Assembly (NCBI GenBank): GCA_022264855.1
Contig: JABYQU010000005.1
Location: 930,001 to 994,000 of the forward strand
Direction of reading: 5' to 3'
From: Lenzites betulinus
Taxonomy: Eukaryota; Basidiomycota; Agaricomycetes; Polyporales; Polyporaceae
DNA: 64,000 nucleotides
Shown: positions 33,577 through 46,168 of the stretch, in pieces
Position numbering within the stretch: position 1 is the stretch's first letter
Layout of the letters: each line of letters starts with the position of its first letter
Position numbers and translations under genes: made by a program
The notes under the pieces: generated by a model
Told to the model about the DNA's origin: nothing
The model's input: only the letters and a program-made list of their open reading frames with translations
The model's database searches: none

Positions 33577-34064
33577 TATGAATAAGTCCGAAGCTCAGCA
33601 TGCCAGGTGAAACGGTACATCGTGAGCAGGAGGTTGGACTGCTGAAGTTTGAGAGCTCATGTAAACTCTTCCAGTGTTCCGAGAGTGTGATCGAGCCTGA
33701 CTGAGGAGGTCAGGTTAAGTTCCTTACAACTTCTCAAGCTATAGAACGATGCAAATGAATCTTTTAGCACGCATATACTAGTATCTTTACCACTCACTTT
33801 TGAGATCAGCTGTGATCACGTACGGACGAGGATATACTCAACGTATACTTTGAACTTTCTCGACGTTTTCAACGAAAGCCGATGTGGCAGTACTTGGCGC
33901 CCGCGCGGGCAGCAAAGTACTAATAATAGCGCTTAGTTACGTCATTCAATAGTGGTAACTGGTTCTAAGTTTAACTCCTCCACTTCCTCCACCTAAAAGT
34001 ATTATAAGCAACGCTATCATAGTGCAGATGCATAGTTCGAAACCACCACCGTCTTTCCTTGACA
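33577..34064. other. Divergent promoter region, helicase and phosphatidylserine decarboxylase
   Basis: The genes on both sides are transcribed away from this 488-bp stretch, so it should hold both promoters. ATTATAAG near 34000 lies about 65 bp before the decarboxylase ATG and is a plausible TATA box. Confidence 0.5.
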
Positions 34065-35720
34065 ATGGCCCACCTTCCCACTCATGACACTGCGAATACC
34101 AAGCCCGTCGAGACTATCCATCCGGACAACCTCCCCGGCGCGGCTCACAACCCAGGGATTGTCGCAGCGGCATTGGAGAAATTGGTCGAGCATTCCGCAG
34201 ACCATGCGGATGTGCGGAATGCGATACACGCACCGATGCACATGCTCAAGAGTATCCCCCTCGTCCACAAACTCGTACCAGGAATCGAAGAGCTCGCAGA
34301 ACAATACCATGTCGGGAACTTTGTGATCGTGCGGTCGACGGGGGAGCGCATATTTGAAAGTATGCCGATTTACCCGCGGTCAGTGTCTGTGTTGCGCTCG
34401 AGTGTTGGTGGAATATTGATCGTCGTGCAGACTCGGAATGCACTTGCTGTTTTACGGGGGCACGCAGATTAAACTACTCCATAACCGCTCGGTTGAAACG
34501 ATTCTCAAGGATCTCTCGGTCCGAGTAAGTCTTCCAGTTCCCCGTGTGTAACATGAACCGTATCTGACGCCTTAGCAGCAAGGGAAGATATACGACTCGC
34601 CCGAGTCCGTCAAGTCTATCCCGTCCTTCATACAGACCTATACCATTGCATTGGACGAGCTGGAACAGCCCGATATCACAAAGTATACGTGCTTCAACGA
34701 CTTCTTCTCCCGGTGCGTCCCTTCAGCCGTTACGCTCAAATACGCGAGGGAGATCCTGACAAACCGCAGAAAGCTGAAGCCGGGTGTCCGACCGGTCCAG
34801 AATGCCGAGGATCCGTCTGGTTTCTGCAGCGCAGCAGATTGCCGGTTGACTGTGTTCCCCTCGGTTGATCTGGCAAAGCAGTTTTGGTTCGCTGGCCTTT
34901 TACGCTCCCTACGATGACTGGGAAGCTGATCCCTTCCAACTTTCTAGGATCAAGGGGAGTAACTTCACCATCCCCGACCTACTTGGTGTGGGGGCGGACT
35001 CAGAGCAGGCACAGCTCTTCAAGGATTCGAGCGTTGCCGTGTTCCGGTGCGCCTTCCCCTAATATATCACCAACATGAGTTTTGAACCGCCGGGATGCGT
35101 AGACTGGCTCCTCAGGATTATCACCGGTTCCACAGCCCTCTTGACGGCATCGTCGGCGATACGAACGATATATCGGGAGAGTACTACACCGGTTAGTTGC
35201 CCCTCCTACCTCAGACGTCGTCCTTCTCACAAAATCGCTGCTCTCCACCTCAGTCAACCCACAGGCTGTGAATGAGCCAGGATTCGACGTGTTCACTGCA
35301 AACAAGCGTTCTGTGCTGTACGTGACACATACACCAACGAGCACCCCAGTCGCCTTCGTTGCCATCGGTGCGATGCTTGTAAGCTCTCGTTTATCACAAA
35401 GTCGAAGGGTCGTGCAATAACCTGATGTGTGCGCGTAGGTCGGGAGCATCAAGTGGACCGCAGGGGGACAAAAGGGCACCACCGTCAAGCGCGGTGACGA
35501 GCTCGGGTACTTTGCGTACGGCGGGAGCACGGTCGTTGTGCTCTTCCCCAAGGGCCTCATGCAGTACGCATATATCCTGCTCGTCGTTAACGGGTGCTAT
35601 CTGCTGACGAGTTGAGGACATAGATTCGACGACGATCTGGTGAAGAACTCTGCAGTGCCGGTTGAGACGCTCGTGAAGGTCGGAGACTCGCTGGGGAATA
35701 CGATCCTCCCGGCTAATTGA
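34065..35720 (+). CDS. Phosphatidylserine decarboxylase, PSD2-like
   Basis: Converts phosphatidylserine to phosphatidylethanolamine and CO2 with a pyruvoyl group formed by self-cleavage. Nine exons: 34065-34378, 34431-34524, 34579-34712, 34770-34886, 34948-35046, 35103-35191, 35254-35378, 35439-35563, 35624-35720; total 1194 nt, 397 residues. Diagnostic parts are [12 protein letters not shown] (about 250-261), the conserved His motif, and [14 protein letters not shown] (about 347-360), whose GGST holds the serine that is cleaved to become pyruvate. GGST rather than LGST is usual for the extramitochondrial PSD2 type, and no mitochondrial presequence or C2 domain is visible. The preceding ATG choice is the first in frame after a TTG. 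All catalytic motifs are present. Some secondary-metabolite clusters recruit such enzymes, but nothing here indicates that. Confidence 0.92.
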
Positions 35721-36620
35721 AGCATGAGACGATTATAAGCACTAGGAACTTGAGGATGATGTGTTTTTTTTGACCGGACCATCTGTGAACATTTGTACTA
35801 CTTACTATGCTGTATGCGTATCCGACTAACGTTCTAGTGACCCTAACCACACGAGCGCTTAGTCCCTCCGAGTGAACGAAGTTGAAGGCGTCTAAATTGC
35901 TCACTTGTTTCAAACTACGTATACGGCGTACGCGACGACCTGCAACGACCTGCGACCAACGACCACTCGTATCCTGGGTTTCTAGCGAGCGCCGTGAGCA
36001 AAATTATCGCACATTGAGGAGGAATGTGATCACAAGGTTAACAAGCCGTCTCGTCCTTGCGTCATACCGTAATGGATGACAATGCTAAAATTGCGTCCGC
36101 AGGGGCTACAAATAATGTTAGAGTACGCTAAAAACTCATATCTGCGGCAGCTTGCTTCGTGAATGTACGCTGTACGTGTCATAGTGCGCACGTACAAGGT
36201 GCGAAGGCATCGCAGGCACTGGGCGCCGTTACGCGCCTGAATGCGTACAATAGGGTTCTACTCTAGACCCACACCTGCACAGAACGCCTACGCCCTTGCC
36301 CTTTCCCCCCTAGCCCGGGATAGATCTGACACGAGCTACTCATCGGCGCTCCTCAGCGCCCTTCTCAACCCCATGTAGAAGCATGATGAGCATCTGCGCT
36401 GTTGAGTTCTGCGAATGAACCACTATGTCGTCCTCGAAGCCCAGTCCCATGACCCCTGGGCGACATCATGCAGCTTCTCATCTCGCACGAGGTCCGCACT
36501 GCTTCCACTTCTCCACAACTCGTATAAAAGGTGCGCACAGACGTCCGTATTATTATAGCGGTGGTCGGACATCCTCATCTCACCATCGACCTCTAACACA
36601 ATATCTACTAGGCATCCTCG
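35721..36620. other. Intergenic with promoter of the second transporter
   Basis: No gene seen in 900 bp. A TATA box is annotated separately near the right end. Confidence 0.5.
36523..36530 (+). promoter_or_regulatory. TATA box of the transporter at 36.6 kb
   Basis: TATAAAAG, 98 bp before the ATG at 36621, a usual distance for a fungal RNA polymerase II promoter. Confidence 0.6.
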
Positions 36621-38476
36621 ATGGCACACGACCCGAGGAAATCCGGTGTCGATAGCAATGGAGGCGTCGCAGCAGCACGGCTGGGTGGTATTTCAGGGAT
36701 CATCATGACCGCGTTCGCTGCGTTTGGGGGCATGCTCTTTGGATACGACACGGGCACCATCGCTGGCGTGATACAGATGGGCGACTGGATACGGACTTTC
36801 GGCGAGCCAGACAGCAGCGCACCATCAGGGTACTCTGTTTCGACGTCGAGGGAATCTCTCGTCGTCTCGATATTGTCTGCAGGGACCTTCCTCGGTGCGT
36901 TCTCGCGTCTATGTGTGGGTATCCGCTGACTAGGCGTATCTTGTATCTCTCTAGGAGCGCTGAGTGGAGCGCCATCCGCTGACATTCTTGGACGCCGGAT
37001 TAGCATCATGCTGGCCTGCATCGTGTTCTGTCTTGGCGTTTCCCTGCAAACGGGCGCGGGAAACCTTGCGACCTTCATCGTCGGCCGGTTCTTCGCAGGC
37101 TTGGGTGTCGGGCTCGTCTCGACCCTCATACCCATGTACCAGTCCGAGTGCTCGCCAAAGTGGATCCGGGGCGCCATCGTATCTTGCTATCAGCTCGCGA
37201 TCACGGTCGGCCTGCTGCTCGCTGCCATCATCAACAACGCGACGAAGGATCGGCCAAACCATTCGGCGTGGCAGATCACGATTTCTGTGCAGCTCATATG
37301 GGCATTCATCCTGTTCGTCGGTATGATATGGCTACCAGAGGCACGTATACCAGTTCAAATCCCACCAATGCCCACACTAACCTTGTAACCTCGTTTCAGA
37401 CGCCACGCTGGTTGATTAAGAAGGACCGCCGAGAGGCCGCTGTAAAGTCGATGTCTCGGCTGAGGTCCCTGCCCCCCGATCATCCAGAGGTACAAAGAGA
37501 GATAGAGGAAATCGTGGCTGCGTTGAACAGTGAGCGCGGCATGGGCCAAAGCTCATACGTCGACTGCTTCCGGTCTACGCGCAACAAGATCGCCCTTCGC
37601 ACCGCCACGGGTATCGCATTGCAGGCATGGCAGCAGCTCACTGGTGTCAATTTCATCTCGTACTGTGAGTATCTCCGCATAGGCGCGCCGTCCCACACAC
37701 GCTCACTTCTCCCACTTAGACGGCATCACATTCTTCACAAGCGCGGGCATCCACAACCCATTCCTGATCAACGTCGCGACGAACATCGTCAACACCGGGA
37801 TGACTCTCCCCGGCATATGGGCCGTGGACCGTTTCGGGCGCCGCGCGCTCCTCCTCTGGGGCGCCGTGCTCATGTGCGTGTGCGAGTTCCTCGTCGCAAT
37901 CATCGGCGTCACCATCTCCATCAACAACCTCGCGGGCCAGCGTGCGCTCATCGGCATCGTTTGCATATACGTCGGCACGTTCGCCGCAACATGGGGCCCA
38001 GTCGCGTGGGTCGTCACGGGCGAGATCTTCCCGCTCAACGTGCGCGCGAAGGGCATCTCGCTCTCCGCCGCATCGAATTGGTGTGTGCTTTCTTCCTTGC
38101 GGTCGCTGACTTGGGCGAGGCTCGCTGATGGGAGTGGGATTGCCCCTGCAGGTTGTGGAACTGGGCGCTCGCCTTCGCGACGCCTTACCTGGTGAACTCG
38201 GGCCCGGGAAACGCAGGTCTTGGCGTCAAAGTGTTCTTCATCTGGGGCTCGACGTGCGCGGGCTGCATCGTGTTCACATACTTCTGCATCCCGGAGACGA
38301 AGGGGCTCTCGCTCGAGCAGATCGACTTGCTCTACCAGAACTCGACGCCGGTGACTAGCACGCAATACCGTCGACTACTCATCGCCCAGGACGGAACTCG
38401 TGAGGACGTCGAGCAAGTTGAAGAGGACAAGGGTGGCGCGGCGTGGGAGATGCGGGAGACGAGATCGGATGTGTAA
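36621..38476 (+). CDS. MFS sugar (hexose-type) transporter, paralogue 2, with a GC-AG intron
   Basis: Same family and predicted role as the gene at 11.6-13.4 kb. Exons: 36621-36894, 36955-37340, 37400-37664, 37720-38080, 38152-38476; total 1611 nt, 536 residues. Signatures: GGMLFGYDTGTI, ILGRRIS, GRFFAGLGVGLVS, PMYQSECSPKWIRG, QQLTGVNFISYYG, DRFGRR, GPVAWV, PETKGLSLEQID. Exon lengths 386/265/361 equal those of both paralogues. Intron 2 starts GAG|GCACGT, a GC donor, where both paralogues have GT; the GT six bases further would break the frame, so GC-AG splicing is required at that site. The tail after helix 12 is short and acidic. Followed 870 bp later by paralogue 3 in the same orientation. 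Confidence 0.95.
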
Positions 38477-39349
38477 ACGGTTTCGGCTGGAGATCGATTT
38501 AGGCCGCGCCACAAAGACGCCTTCTACTAGTGATATACAGGAACTAGCAATGCAGTATGATTTCTCTGTATTTCCACGACGACATCCTCAACACCCAACC
38601 ACCCCATCGCATCAACCTGCACCGGTGAGCGCACGTCCTCTCAGCCCTCAGTGTCGAGTGACTGTTCACGATTATAGCCAATCTTCCTGCAGTCAGCCTA
38701 CGACGAGCATGAACCCGCGTTACATCCACTAATATTTCACTCACACGTAGTCAAGGTATTAGTGGTAACGCCGAGGAGAAATGAATATTAATGACTAGTG
38801 TCCCTGCCGCCTTGCTAGTGATCAGCGCTATGCTGGTAAGAACTTCTTCTCCCAACCCATGACAATACCTGCCAAGGGGATGATGATCGTGTGTACAGAT
38901 TGAAAATCACCTCATTCGACTTCTTCGGGGCCCGACAAGAAGTCCCCACGAGCGTCATTTTACCATTGCGTCGGCATTAACAGACAATCTCCATTTTGCT
39001 CGGAAGGTCCGGGGCGTCCAGGGACTCTTAAGCTGCGTCACAATTCATCGGAGTCAACTGATGCACATGCTTTAGCTCCGAAGCGGGTCAGCTTGGGGTG
39101 ATTATTGGACAGGTTATGACTCGCAATCTTGCCGAACAGCGTTCCTTTCGCGCGCTCACACTTTAAATAGGTGGGCAAAGTTACACGCTGCAGGACCTCC
39201 GCCGGCATGGAGAGTAATGTCGCTCATCGGACGCATTTCTCCTGGCCAGGCTATGTTATATGCGGCGCCCTCCTAGCCAACAACCCCCTCGCAATCTCGC
39301 TCGTCGCTCTGGCTCTTCGGCTCGCACTTTTCATCTAGGCCAATGCAAG
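38477..39349. other. Intergenic between two transporters
   Basis: No gene. CTTTAAATAG at 39162-39171 could be the TATA-like element of the next gene. Confidence 0.5.
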
Positions 39350-41280
39350 ATGCGTCCAAGTACGCAATCCTCCAGACCTCCAGCATCTCCTACCATGCGT
39401 AGGTCCTCCGGGATAGCTATGGCGCTCTTCTCAGCTTTTGGTGGGATCCTCTTTGGCTACGACATTGGGACCATCTCCGGCATCCTTCGGATGGACGACT
39501 GGCTCAAGACGTTCGGAAACCCTGTCTCCGGAGCGCAGGGGACAGATCCTCGATTCGAGTTGCCGACCGCCCTGGAGTCAGTCGTCGTCTCGATTCTTTT
39601 CGCCGGAACCTTCGTGGGTGCGTAACTTCCCGAACCTTTGACATCGTCAATGGTTTACAAACCTTCGGTTGCAGGTGCACTAGTCTCGGGTCCAGCGGGC
39701 GATATCCTAGGACGTCGTGTCGGTATCATGGTCGCGTGCGTTGTGTTCATCCTCGGCATCGCTCTCCAGACTGGCGCATCCAACTTCCCAACCTTCGTGA
39801 TCGGCCGCTTCTTTGCCGGCTCGGGGGTCGGGCTCGTATCGACCCTCGTGCCGATTTACCAGTCGGAGTGCGCACCGAAACACATCAGGGGTGCAATTGT
39901 GGCGTCCTACCAGTGGGCCATCACGATTGGTACGCTTGTCGCGTCGGTCATCGATAATGCGACGAAGGATCGTGCAGACCACTCCGCTTGGCGCATCCCA
40001 ATCGCCTTGCAGTTCATATGGGCGTGCATCTTATTCATGGGCATGCTCACGCTCCCAGAGGTGCGCAGTTTGTGTTTCAGCATCGGATCGTTTCTTCAGA
40101 GTTGAACGTATGACTTTGCACAGACACCGCGCTGGCTCATTAGAAAAGGAGATTGGGATGCCGCCACGAAGTCTCTTTCACGCCTGATGGGTCTGGACGG
40201 AGACCATCCCGAAGTTCAGAAAGAGCTCAAGCTGATCAGCATATCGCTTGAGGAGGAGATGGCGATTGGACAGAGCACTTACCGGGATTGTTTCCGGCGC
40301 TCTTCAAACAAGATCGCCCTGCGAACGTTCACGAGCATTTCTGTCATATCGCTACAGCAGCTCATCGGGGTGGTATTCATTGGTTCATGTATGTCGTTTG
40401 GAGTGGCGGCATCTCAATTGCGAATCCCTGACTGTCGTGATTCGTAGATGGTACAACCTTCTTCGCGAACGCCGGAGTAAAAAACCCCTTCCTCACCACG
40501 GTGGTCGTCAACGTCGTGCAAATGGGGATGACGCTTCCTGGAATCTATGGCGTTGAACGCCTCGGACGGCGCCCTCTGCTTATCGGAGGTGCCATTGTCA
40601 CTTCTCTCTGCGCGTATCTCATTGCTATCCTTGGCGTTACAACGTCCGTGCACGACATAGCCCCTCAAAGAGCAGTAATCGCGCTGGTGGCAATTTTCTA
40701 CGCTGCGTACGCGTCGACGTGGGGTCCTGTTGCATGGGTCATTCCGAGCGAGATTGTCCCACTGAAGGTCCGGGCCAAGGTCGTTTCGCTCGCAGTGGCC
40801 ATTCACTGGTGGGTCCTGCACGCGCCTTCACTACTGTTAGATGTTCTGACGTGTTTCGACCTTGACTTTCCGTCCGGTATTTGTAGGCTGTGCACTTGGG
40901 CGGTGTCCTTTGCTTCGCCATACCTCGCAAACTCTGGACCGGGGAACGCTGGACTCGGCGTGAAGATCTTCTTCATCTGGGGCACGACGAGCGCTGTGAG
41001 CGCGCTCTTCGCGTTCTTCTGCGTCCCGGAGACGCGGGGTCTTGCGCTCGAGCAGATCGATCTACTCTATCAGCACTCGACACCCTTGAAGGGTGCGCGA
41101 TTCGCGCGAGAACTGGTGAAGGATGCGGAGCTAGAGCAGGGGGCACAGCTTCTTACTGAAAGACGGCCAGGGGAACTTTTGGATGAGAAAGGCTCGAGAG
41201 GCTCGACCGGAGGCAATTCGAAGGTGTCCTCCCTGGTCGATACTGTCGAGGTGCTGCCCGTTGACTCTGTCCTTAGCTGA
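39350..41280 (+). CDS. MFS sugar (hexose-type) transporter, paralogue 3
   Basis: Exons: 39350-39617, 39675-40060, 40124-40388, 40448-40808, 40887-41280; total 1674 nt, 557 residues. Signatures: GGILFGYDIGTISG, ILGRRVG, GRFFAGSGVGLVS, PIYQSECAPKHIRG, QQLIGVVFIGSYG, ERLGRR, GPVAWVIPSE, PETRGLALEQID. The usual QQLTG(I/V)NF substrate motif is altered here (Ile for Thr, Val for Asn), and IPSE replaces the GE of the others, so substrate or affinity may differ from paralogue 2. The ATG at 39350 matches the N-terminal lengths of the paralogues; an in-frame ATG at 39260 would add 30 residues and lies about 95 bp after the TATA-like box, so it remains possible. Long Ser/Glu-rich C-terminal tail. Confidence 0.93.
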
Positions 41281-43345
41281 TGTCTTTGTGTGATGTTGTC
41301 GTGCATAGTCACCAGGTTCAGGTATCTCCATTATTACTTACGCCACGATATGACTACGATCGAACGTGCACGTAGCTACAGGTAACATAGCAGAATAAGT
41401 GGTTCCCTACGCGGAACTCCGGCTCGATGACAGGTCCCAAGCACCTTAGTCTACGCTACGATCATCATGGCACAAGTAGTGCCATTCTCGACTAGTGGAC
41501 GACGTAAGATTCATATGTATGATCTGCACTCACTAGAAGTAGTACCGTTCATTGACTTGCAGAAGAATTTCATTTGAGGGTAATGATTCGCTTATCGACT
41601 TCTTGGTACACATGAGGTGCAAATGGATCGTCGACGTTCGTACACAAGTCCAACAAGCGCCCATACATCTGCAGCTACCGAGGACGCCCTCTCTCTCCGT
41701 TGCACGTTCACGCGGCGCTGAATTGCATCCACAATCTGTGGAACTAATTGATGCACACTTCAAAACTGTAGAATAATACGAAGCTATCGGAGATTGCTTC
41801 CAGCAGGAACTGTATTCCAAAAACAAGCGGATACAAATACAATGATACACATCACGACTTCGCCAAGCTTTACATGTAACATTCTACGCCGCTACGCACC
41901 GACGCGGCCACACGAGGCCCGAGGCCCGAGACGTAACTTTGCCGCCGAGAGGGTCCTTTATATGAACTACACACGTCCACGGCCGTCCGCGCGCAGAGAG
42001 AAAGACGGGATCTTCGCTCGAGAGAGCAGGGGGGTGCCCGCCCACGTACGAGCGGGTTGACGACATTCACCTCGCGGCGGGTTGGGGGAGGACGCACGGA
42101 TCGATAGCGTAGACGATGAGAACGAAGATAGTAACGGTGCTGGGATGGTTGCGGGGGAGGAGAGATGGGGTGAGGGGGAGGGGGAGGGGGATAACGGGTT
42201 CAAATGCAAGTATATTGCAGCACAGCAATTCAAAGCAGCAGGGATGTTTGGGGGAGGTGTCTGCGTTTTGAAGATGGGGGAGGGGGACGCGACGATTGGA
42301 AGCAGCCGTCCGGAGACGGGGTGATGGCGAGATTCGAGGGGGTAGGGGGTGGCATGGGATGGTGCAGGGCGGGTGTGGACGCTGGGCGGCAGCGCAGGCA
42401 GGGGGTGTGCAAGGCGAAGCAACGGGGGCGTGGGAGGGACGACAGACTTGAACGACGCAACGAGCACCGAACACGACCGGGGGGACGCAGTTGATGCGGC
42501 GGAAATCACGAGGTGGTACACGGGGATAATCAAGAAAGGGAGGGAGGGAGCAAGGGATACATAACGCGGCAACCCGCAAAGTCAATCCGAAGTCGACTGA
42601 TTGTATACTGGCCGCAGAAGAAACGGGTGCACGGGGAGAATCGAATAGGGGGGAGGGAGAGGGAAAGAGACGCCTGCACAAATCCGCGATGCACTTGGGC
42701 TATATCCGTAGCCATGAGCCGTCCCTGACGCTCTTGAAGCTCGTCACTTGTCCTCTTCTCGTACGGACCCTCCATGGATTGCGCGGCTTCCAGCGACCAC
42801 ACGGGGGCAAACTAGAGACCATAGAAGAGGAGCACCCAGACGATGATTGTTGAGAAGTGGCAACGAGGCCCAGAACGAGGCACGGGGAAGGACGTTGACT
42901 GCAAGGGGAACGGGAACAGCCGTGGGCGGGAGCGGTGATACCGGCGGGATCTGCGACGATTGCCTCGAGTTTGGATGGTTAACAACGCGAGCGGGGGCGT
43001 GGTTGAAATCTCGGTAGCGGAATCCATCGATCACAGGGGCGACGCGCGCACGGTCACGCCCTCGTGCACGCGAATGGATAGCGAGACGCGCATAGTGCCC
43101 GGCCTGACACGCGCAGGAGGCCATAATCGCTGCTCTTGGAAGGTGGCCGTCCTCCCGCCTCACCTTCGCCTTGGATGGACGGGGGTGCGGATCCCACGAG
43201 GTCGGTCGGACCTCCTCGTCGCGCGATATATGAACCAGCGACCCTTCGCCCATTCCCCCGCCTTCCTTGAGTCCTCCACCCTTGTCTGTCCATAGCGCTC
43301 CTATCCGCACCGCGCCTCCTCGCCCACATCGAGACCAACCCCCCT
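41281..43345. other. Intergenic, no supported gene
   Basis: 41.9-43.3 kb is GC-rich with purine runs on + (GAGGGGGAGGGGGAG near 42175) that leave long Pro/Ser-rich frames open on -. They have no recognisable domain. The segment lies 3' of both flanking genes, which converge here. Confidence 0.5.
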
Positions 43346-46168
43346 TCAATTCGCCTCCACGACGCCGACGCTCCTCTTGGGACGAGCGTCGGGGCGCCGT
43401 GCGGTGACTACCTGTGGCGGGGACGAAGCGATACTCTTTTCCAGTGGTGCGCGTAGCGTAGTGTCGTCGCCCGGCCGCATTCGCTTGCCTGACCCAGGCG
43501 CCTCGTGTTCTATCGACTCGAGCTCCTCGCTTGACCGCTTTCTCTGCCTCGTGGGGGAACTGGCAGGAGACGCAGGCACAACCTTTCCGATGGGAGTAGC
43601 TGACGTTGGAGAGGACGGAACACCCTCGAACGAGCCCTCTCGTCTAGCACGCTTCGGTGGTGTCCCTCCGCGGGCTGAGAGATCGGTGGAAGTGGGGAAC
43701 ACGATAGTGTCGGAGGGCGGCTGATCAAACACATCGTCGTCCAATTCCTTGGAGGGTCGTTTTCGTGCCGTCGCCGTCACCTGCGTCAACAATGGGGCGT
43801 CGGACGCGGGCGTTTCTGAGTCGGGCACGGAGATGGGCGTGGAAAACGACAGCGACAACGAGGTGTCATCGTCCCCATCAGCCTGCTCGGACTCGCCGTC
43901 CTCATCAAGCGACTCGTCTTCGCTGCCATCGAGCTCCATATCGTCGACGTCTTCAAGCAGCTCCACCTCCGGTGCCTCCTGGATTTTGATCTGCACAGGT
44001 GGGTTCTGCGGGGGAGCCTGCGTCACTACTGCGCTTGGGTGTAGCTGCGCCTGAGACAGGACGGTGCTGCCCGGCACCATGTTCGCGTTTAGCATCGCGC
44101 GCTCGCAGATGGGGCATTGACACTGATAGAGCGGTGCGCACGCCTCTCGCCACGCCTGCCCGGTCAAACCACAACGTCAACGATCACTTCGACGCGCATA
44201 TACTCAAACGAAAACACGCACGAAAGAGAACGCCTCCCCGCTGTAGTACGGCATGTGCTCAGCCGTCACAGGTACGTAAGGGATCGGGCGGAGCAATTCC
44301 GGAGACTTGAGAACAGGAGATATCGGGATCGGACGCGCAGCCGCCATTGGTGACGAAACGACGGCTTCGTCTTCCTTGCCGCTTGGCGGGGGTGATGGCG
44401 TAGTATGTAACGTCGTGGTGGACAGCACAGGGCTGGTGGTATGCGACCCTCCGGAGTGCGAAGACGACGATGAATCGTCTTCGTCCTTCTCCTTTGTCCG
44501 CCGGCGCTCCTCTAGGCGCGCATTCACCCGCCGCTCGAGCCAGTCGATTCCGTTGTACCAGGCCGACTCGTCGCGGAGCTCGCGCATGACGTCCTCGATG
44601 CTCATTCTGTTGGCACGCACGGCAGGATCAGTTCCGTCCGCCGCACATTCCATGACGAGCTTCCGGACGATGTTGCGCATGGGCGGCAACAGAATCTCGC
44701 GCATCTGTTTTGAGAACACCCTGTAGGTCTGTTCGCATAGTGAGTAAGAGGGTGGATGGGGTGCCAAGTGCGTCTTCGGTCGTGGATGTTCTAGTTCTTG
44801 AGCTTCATCTCCCTGACCCTCGTCCAGAGCTCCCTCGTATACCGCCCGGCGATTCCATGGACACGGGTGTAACGCAGGCGCTAATCGAGGACGCTCGTTC
44901 ACGGAATTGTTGAACCACTCGTCCGCTGGGCTGATCCAGTGCCCGTCGAGGATGCGATTCCGCGCCCAGTCATTGATCGCCAGTTCGCGGATACCCCCCG
45001 CGTCTTCCGTCAAGCTGAGCATCTCCGGATCCTCCATCTCATCCTCGCTGAGCTCCTCGTCGCTGTTGTACGCCTCTCCGCTCTCGGCACGAGTCGCGTA
45101 CCGCGACGCAGCAAGCGCCTGCTGCAACATGTCACCGAGCTTCGTGTACGACCGCAGCCAGTGCTTCTCCTCCGCGATCTGCAGCACCTCTTGTATCTTG
45201 CCTTCTCCGAGGTCGATAAACGATTCGACCGACTGTCGCGTCTCCCAGTCCAGAGCTGCCCATTTGCTTCCGTCCACGGCTGCGCGCCATTCCGGTCGCG
45301 CGTTGACCCGTCCCCAGAACGCCTGCGCGCGACATTGCCGACACGTCGCGTCCACGTCGGGCCATGTCTGCTTGTCCTCGTTCTCGACGCAGCAGACCGG
45401 GACGCCCTGAGTGTACTCTTCCTCGAGCTCAGAGCGGGGGGCTTCGCGGAGGCACAACCCGCAGAATGCTGTTGCTTTGCGGTGTTCTTTGCATAGGAAG
45501 ACGATGCCGAGGTAGGGTGTCGAGGCGGAACGCTTGGGACCGCCAGTACCGAGACCCTCGGTGTTGTAGGGCGCATTGACTCGGCAGACCGCGCAGGACG
45601 TGCTGAGGAGAGTGCGGAAATGATGATACATGCTGACCCGGACGGGCTTGGCACCTTTGGAGCCAGCGGTAGAAGGAGGTGGTTGGATGTAGGATAGGTG
45701 GTTAAGGGTGCCCGCGGGGTCGAGAAGAGTGCACGCCTTGTTCCAGAATAGATGGTGCTCGACTGTAGAACGTCAGAAACATAGCGCGTCGAGGACAAGC
45801 TACTCACGATGGGGCTTCCACTGAGGGAAGATATCCATTAACCTCTCAATCTCTCGCGCGTCTCGTAGGGAGGTATACGCGAGGCGTTGGGGCCACAGAT
45901 GCGGCGCATCCCATGTCGGAGGGCAATAAGCTGTGCCCGAGGCATCGAGGAGGTAATGGGTGACGATCAACCTGAACACACGGGTAAGACAGGCGGTGGC
46001 GCAGGTTATAAGCAGGACACACCTGACGACTTCTTCGGGGAGATTGAGCCATGATTTCGCGTTCTTGCCTTTAGTCATAGGGCGGCGATGGTTGTCGGCG
46101 ACAACGTTGTGCATGCCGGCGACGTTGCGGATGTGGTCGGCGGCGTCGTTGGCGGCGGTGAGGGCCAT
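43346..46168 (-). CDS. F-box protein with Cys-rich clusters
   Basis: Exons: 46168-46023, 45971-45808, 45762-44222, 44155-43346; total 2661 nt, 886 residues. The segment SWLNLPEEVVRLIVTHYLL (about 40-58) is an F-box, which docks on Skp1 in SCF ubiquitin ligases. It is followed by cysteine pairs SCAVCR, CKEH, CGLC, CCVEN and CRQC (about 160-260), and, after the last intron, CQCPICERA, likely zinc-binding. The middle is acidic; the C-terminal 270 residues are Ser/Pro/acidic with KRPSKE, PPKRARR and RKRSS, probable nuclear signals. I recall the same order in conserved, unnamed agaricomycete F-box proteins. A later ATG at 46078 would give 856 residues and cannot be excluded. The target of the ligase is unknown. 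Confidence 0.85.

Noticed and set aside
41967..43349. Pro/Ser-rich minus-strand frames of about 200 codons
   Set aside because: They arise from purine-rich runs on the plus strand; no domain, and they overlap each other in several frames.
44156..44221. Stop codon that would end the F-box gene after its 475-codon frame
   Set aside because: A GTGCGT...GGGCAG intron removes it and links to the CQCPICERA exon in phase.
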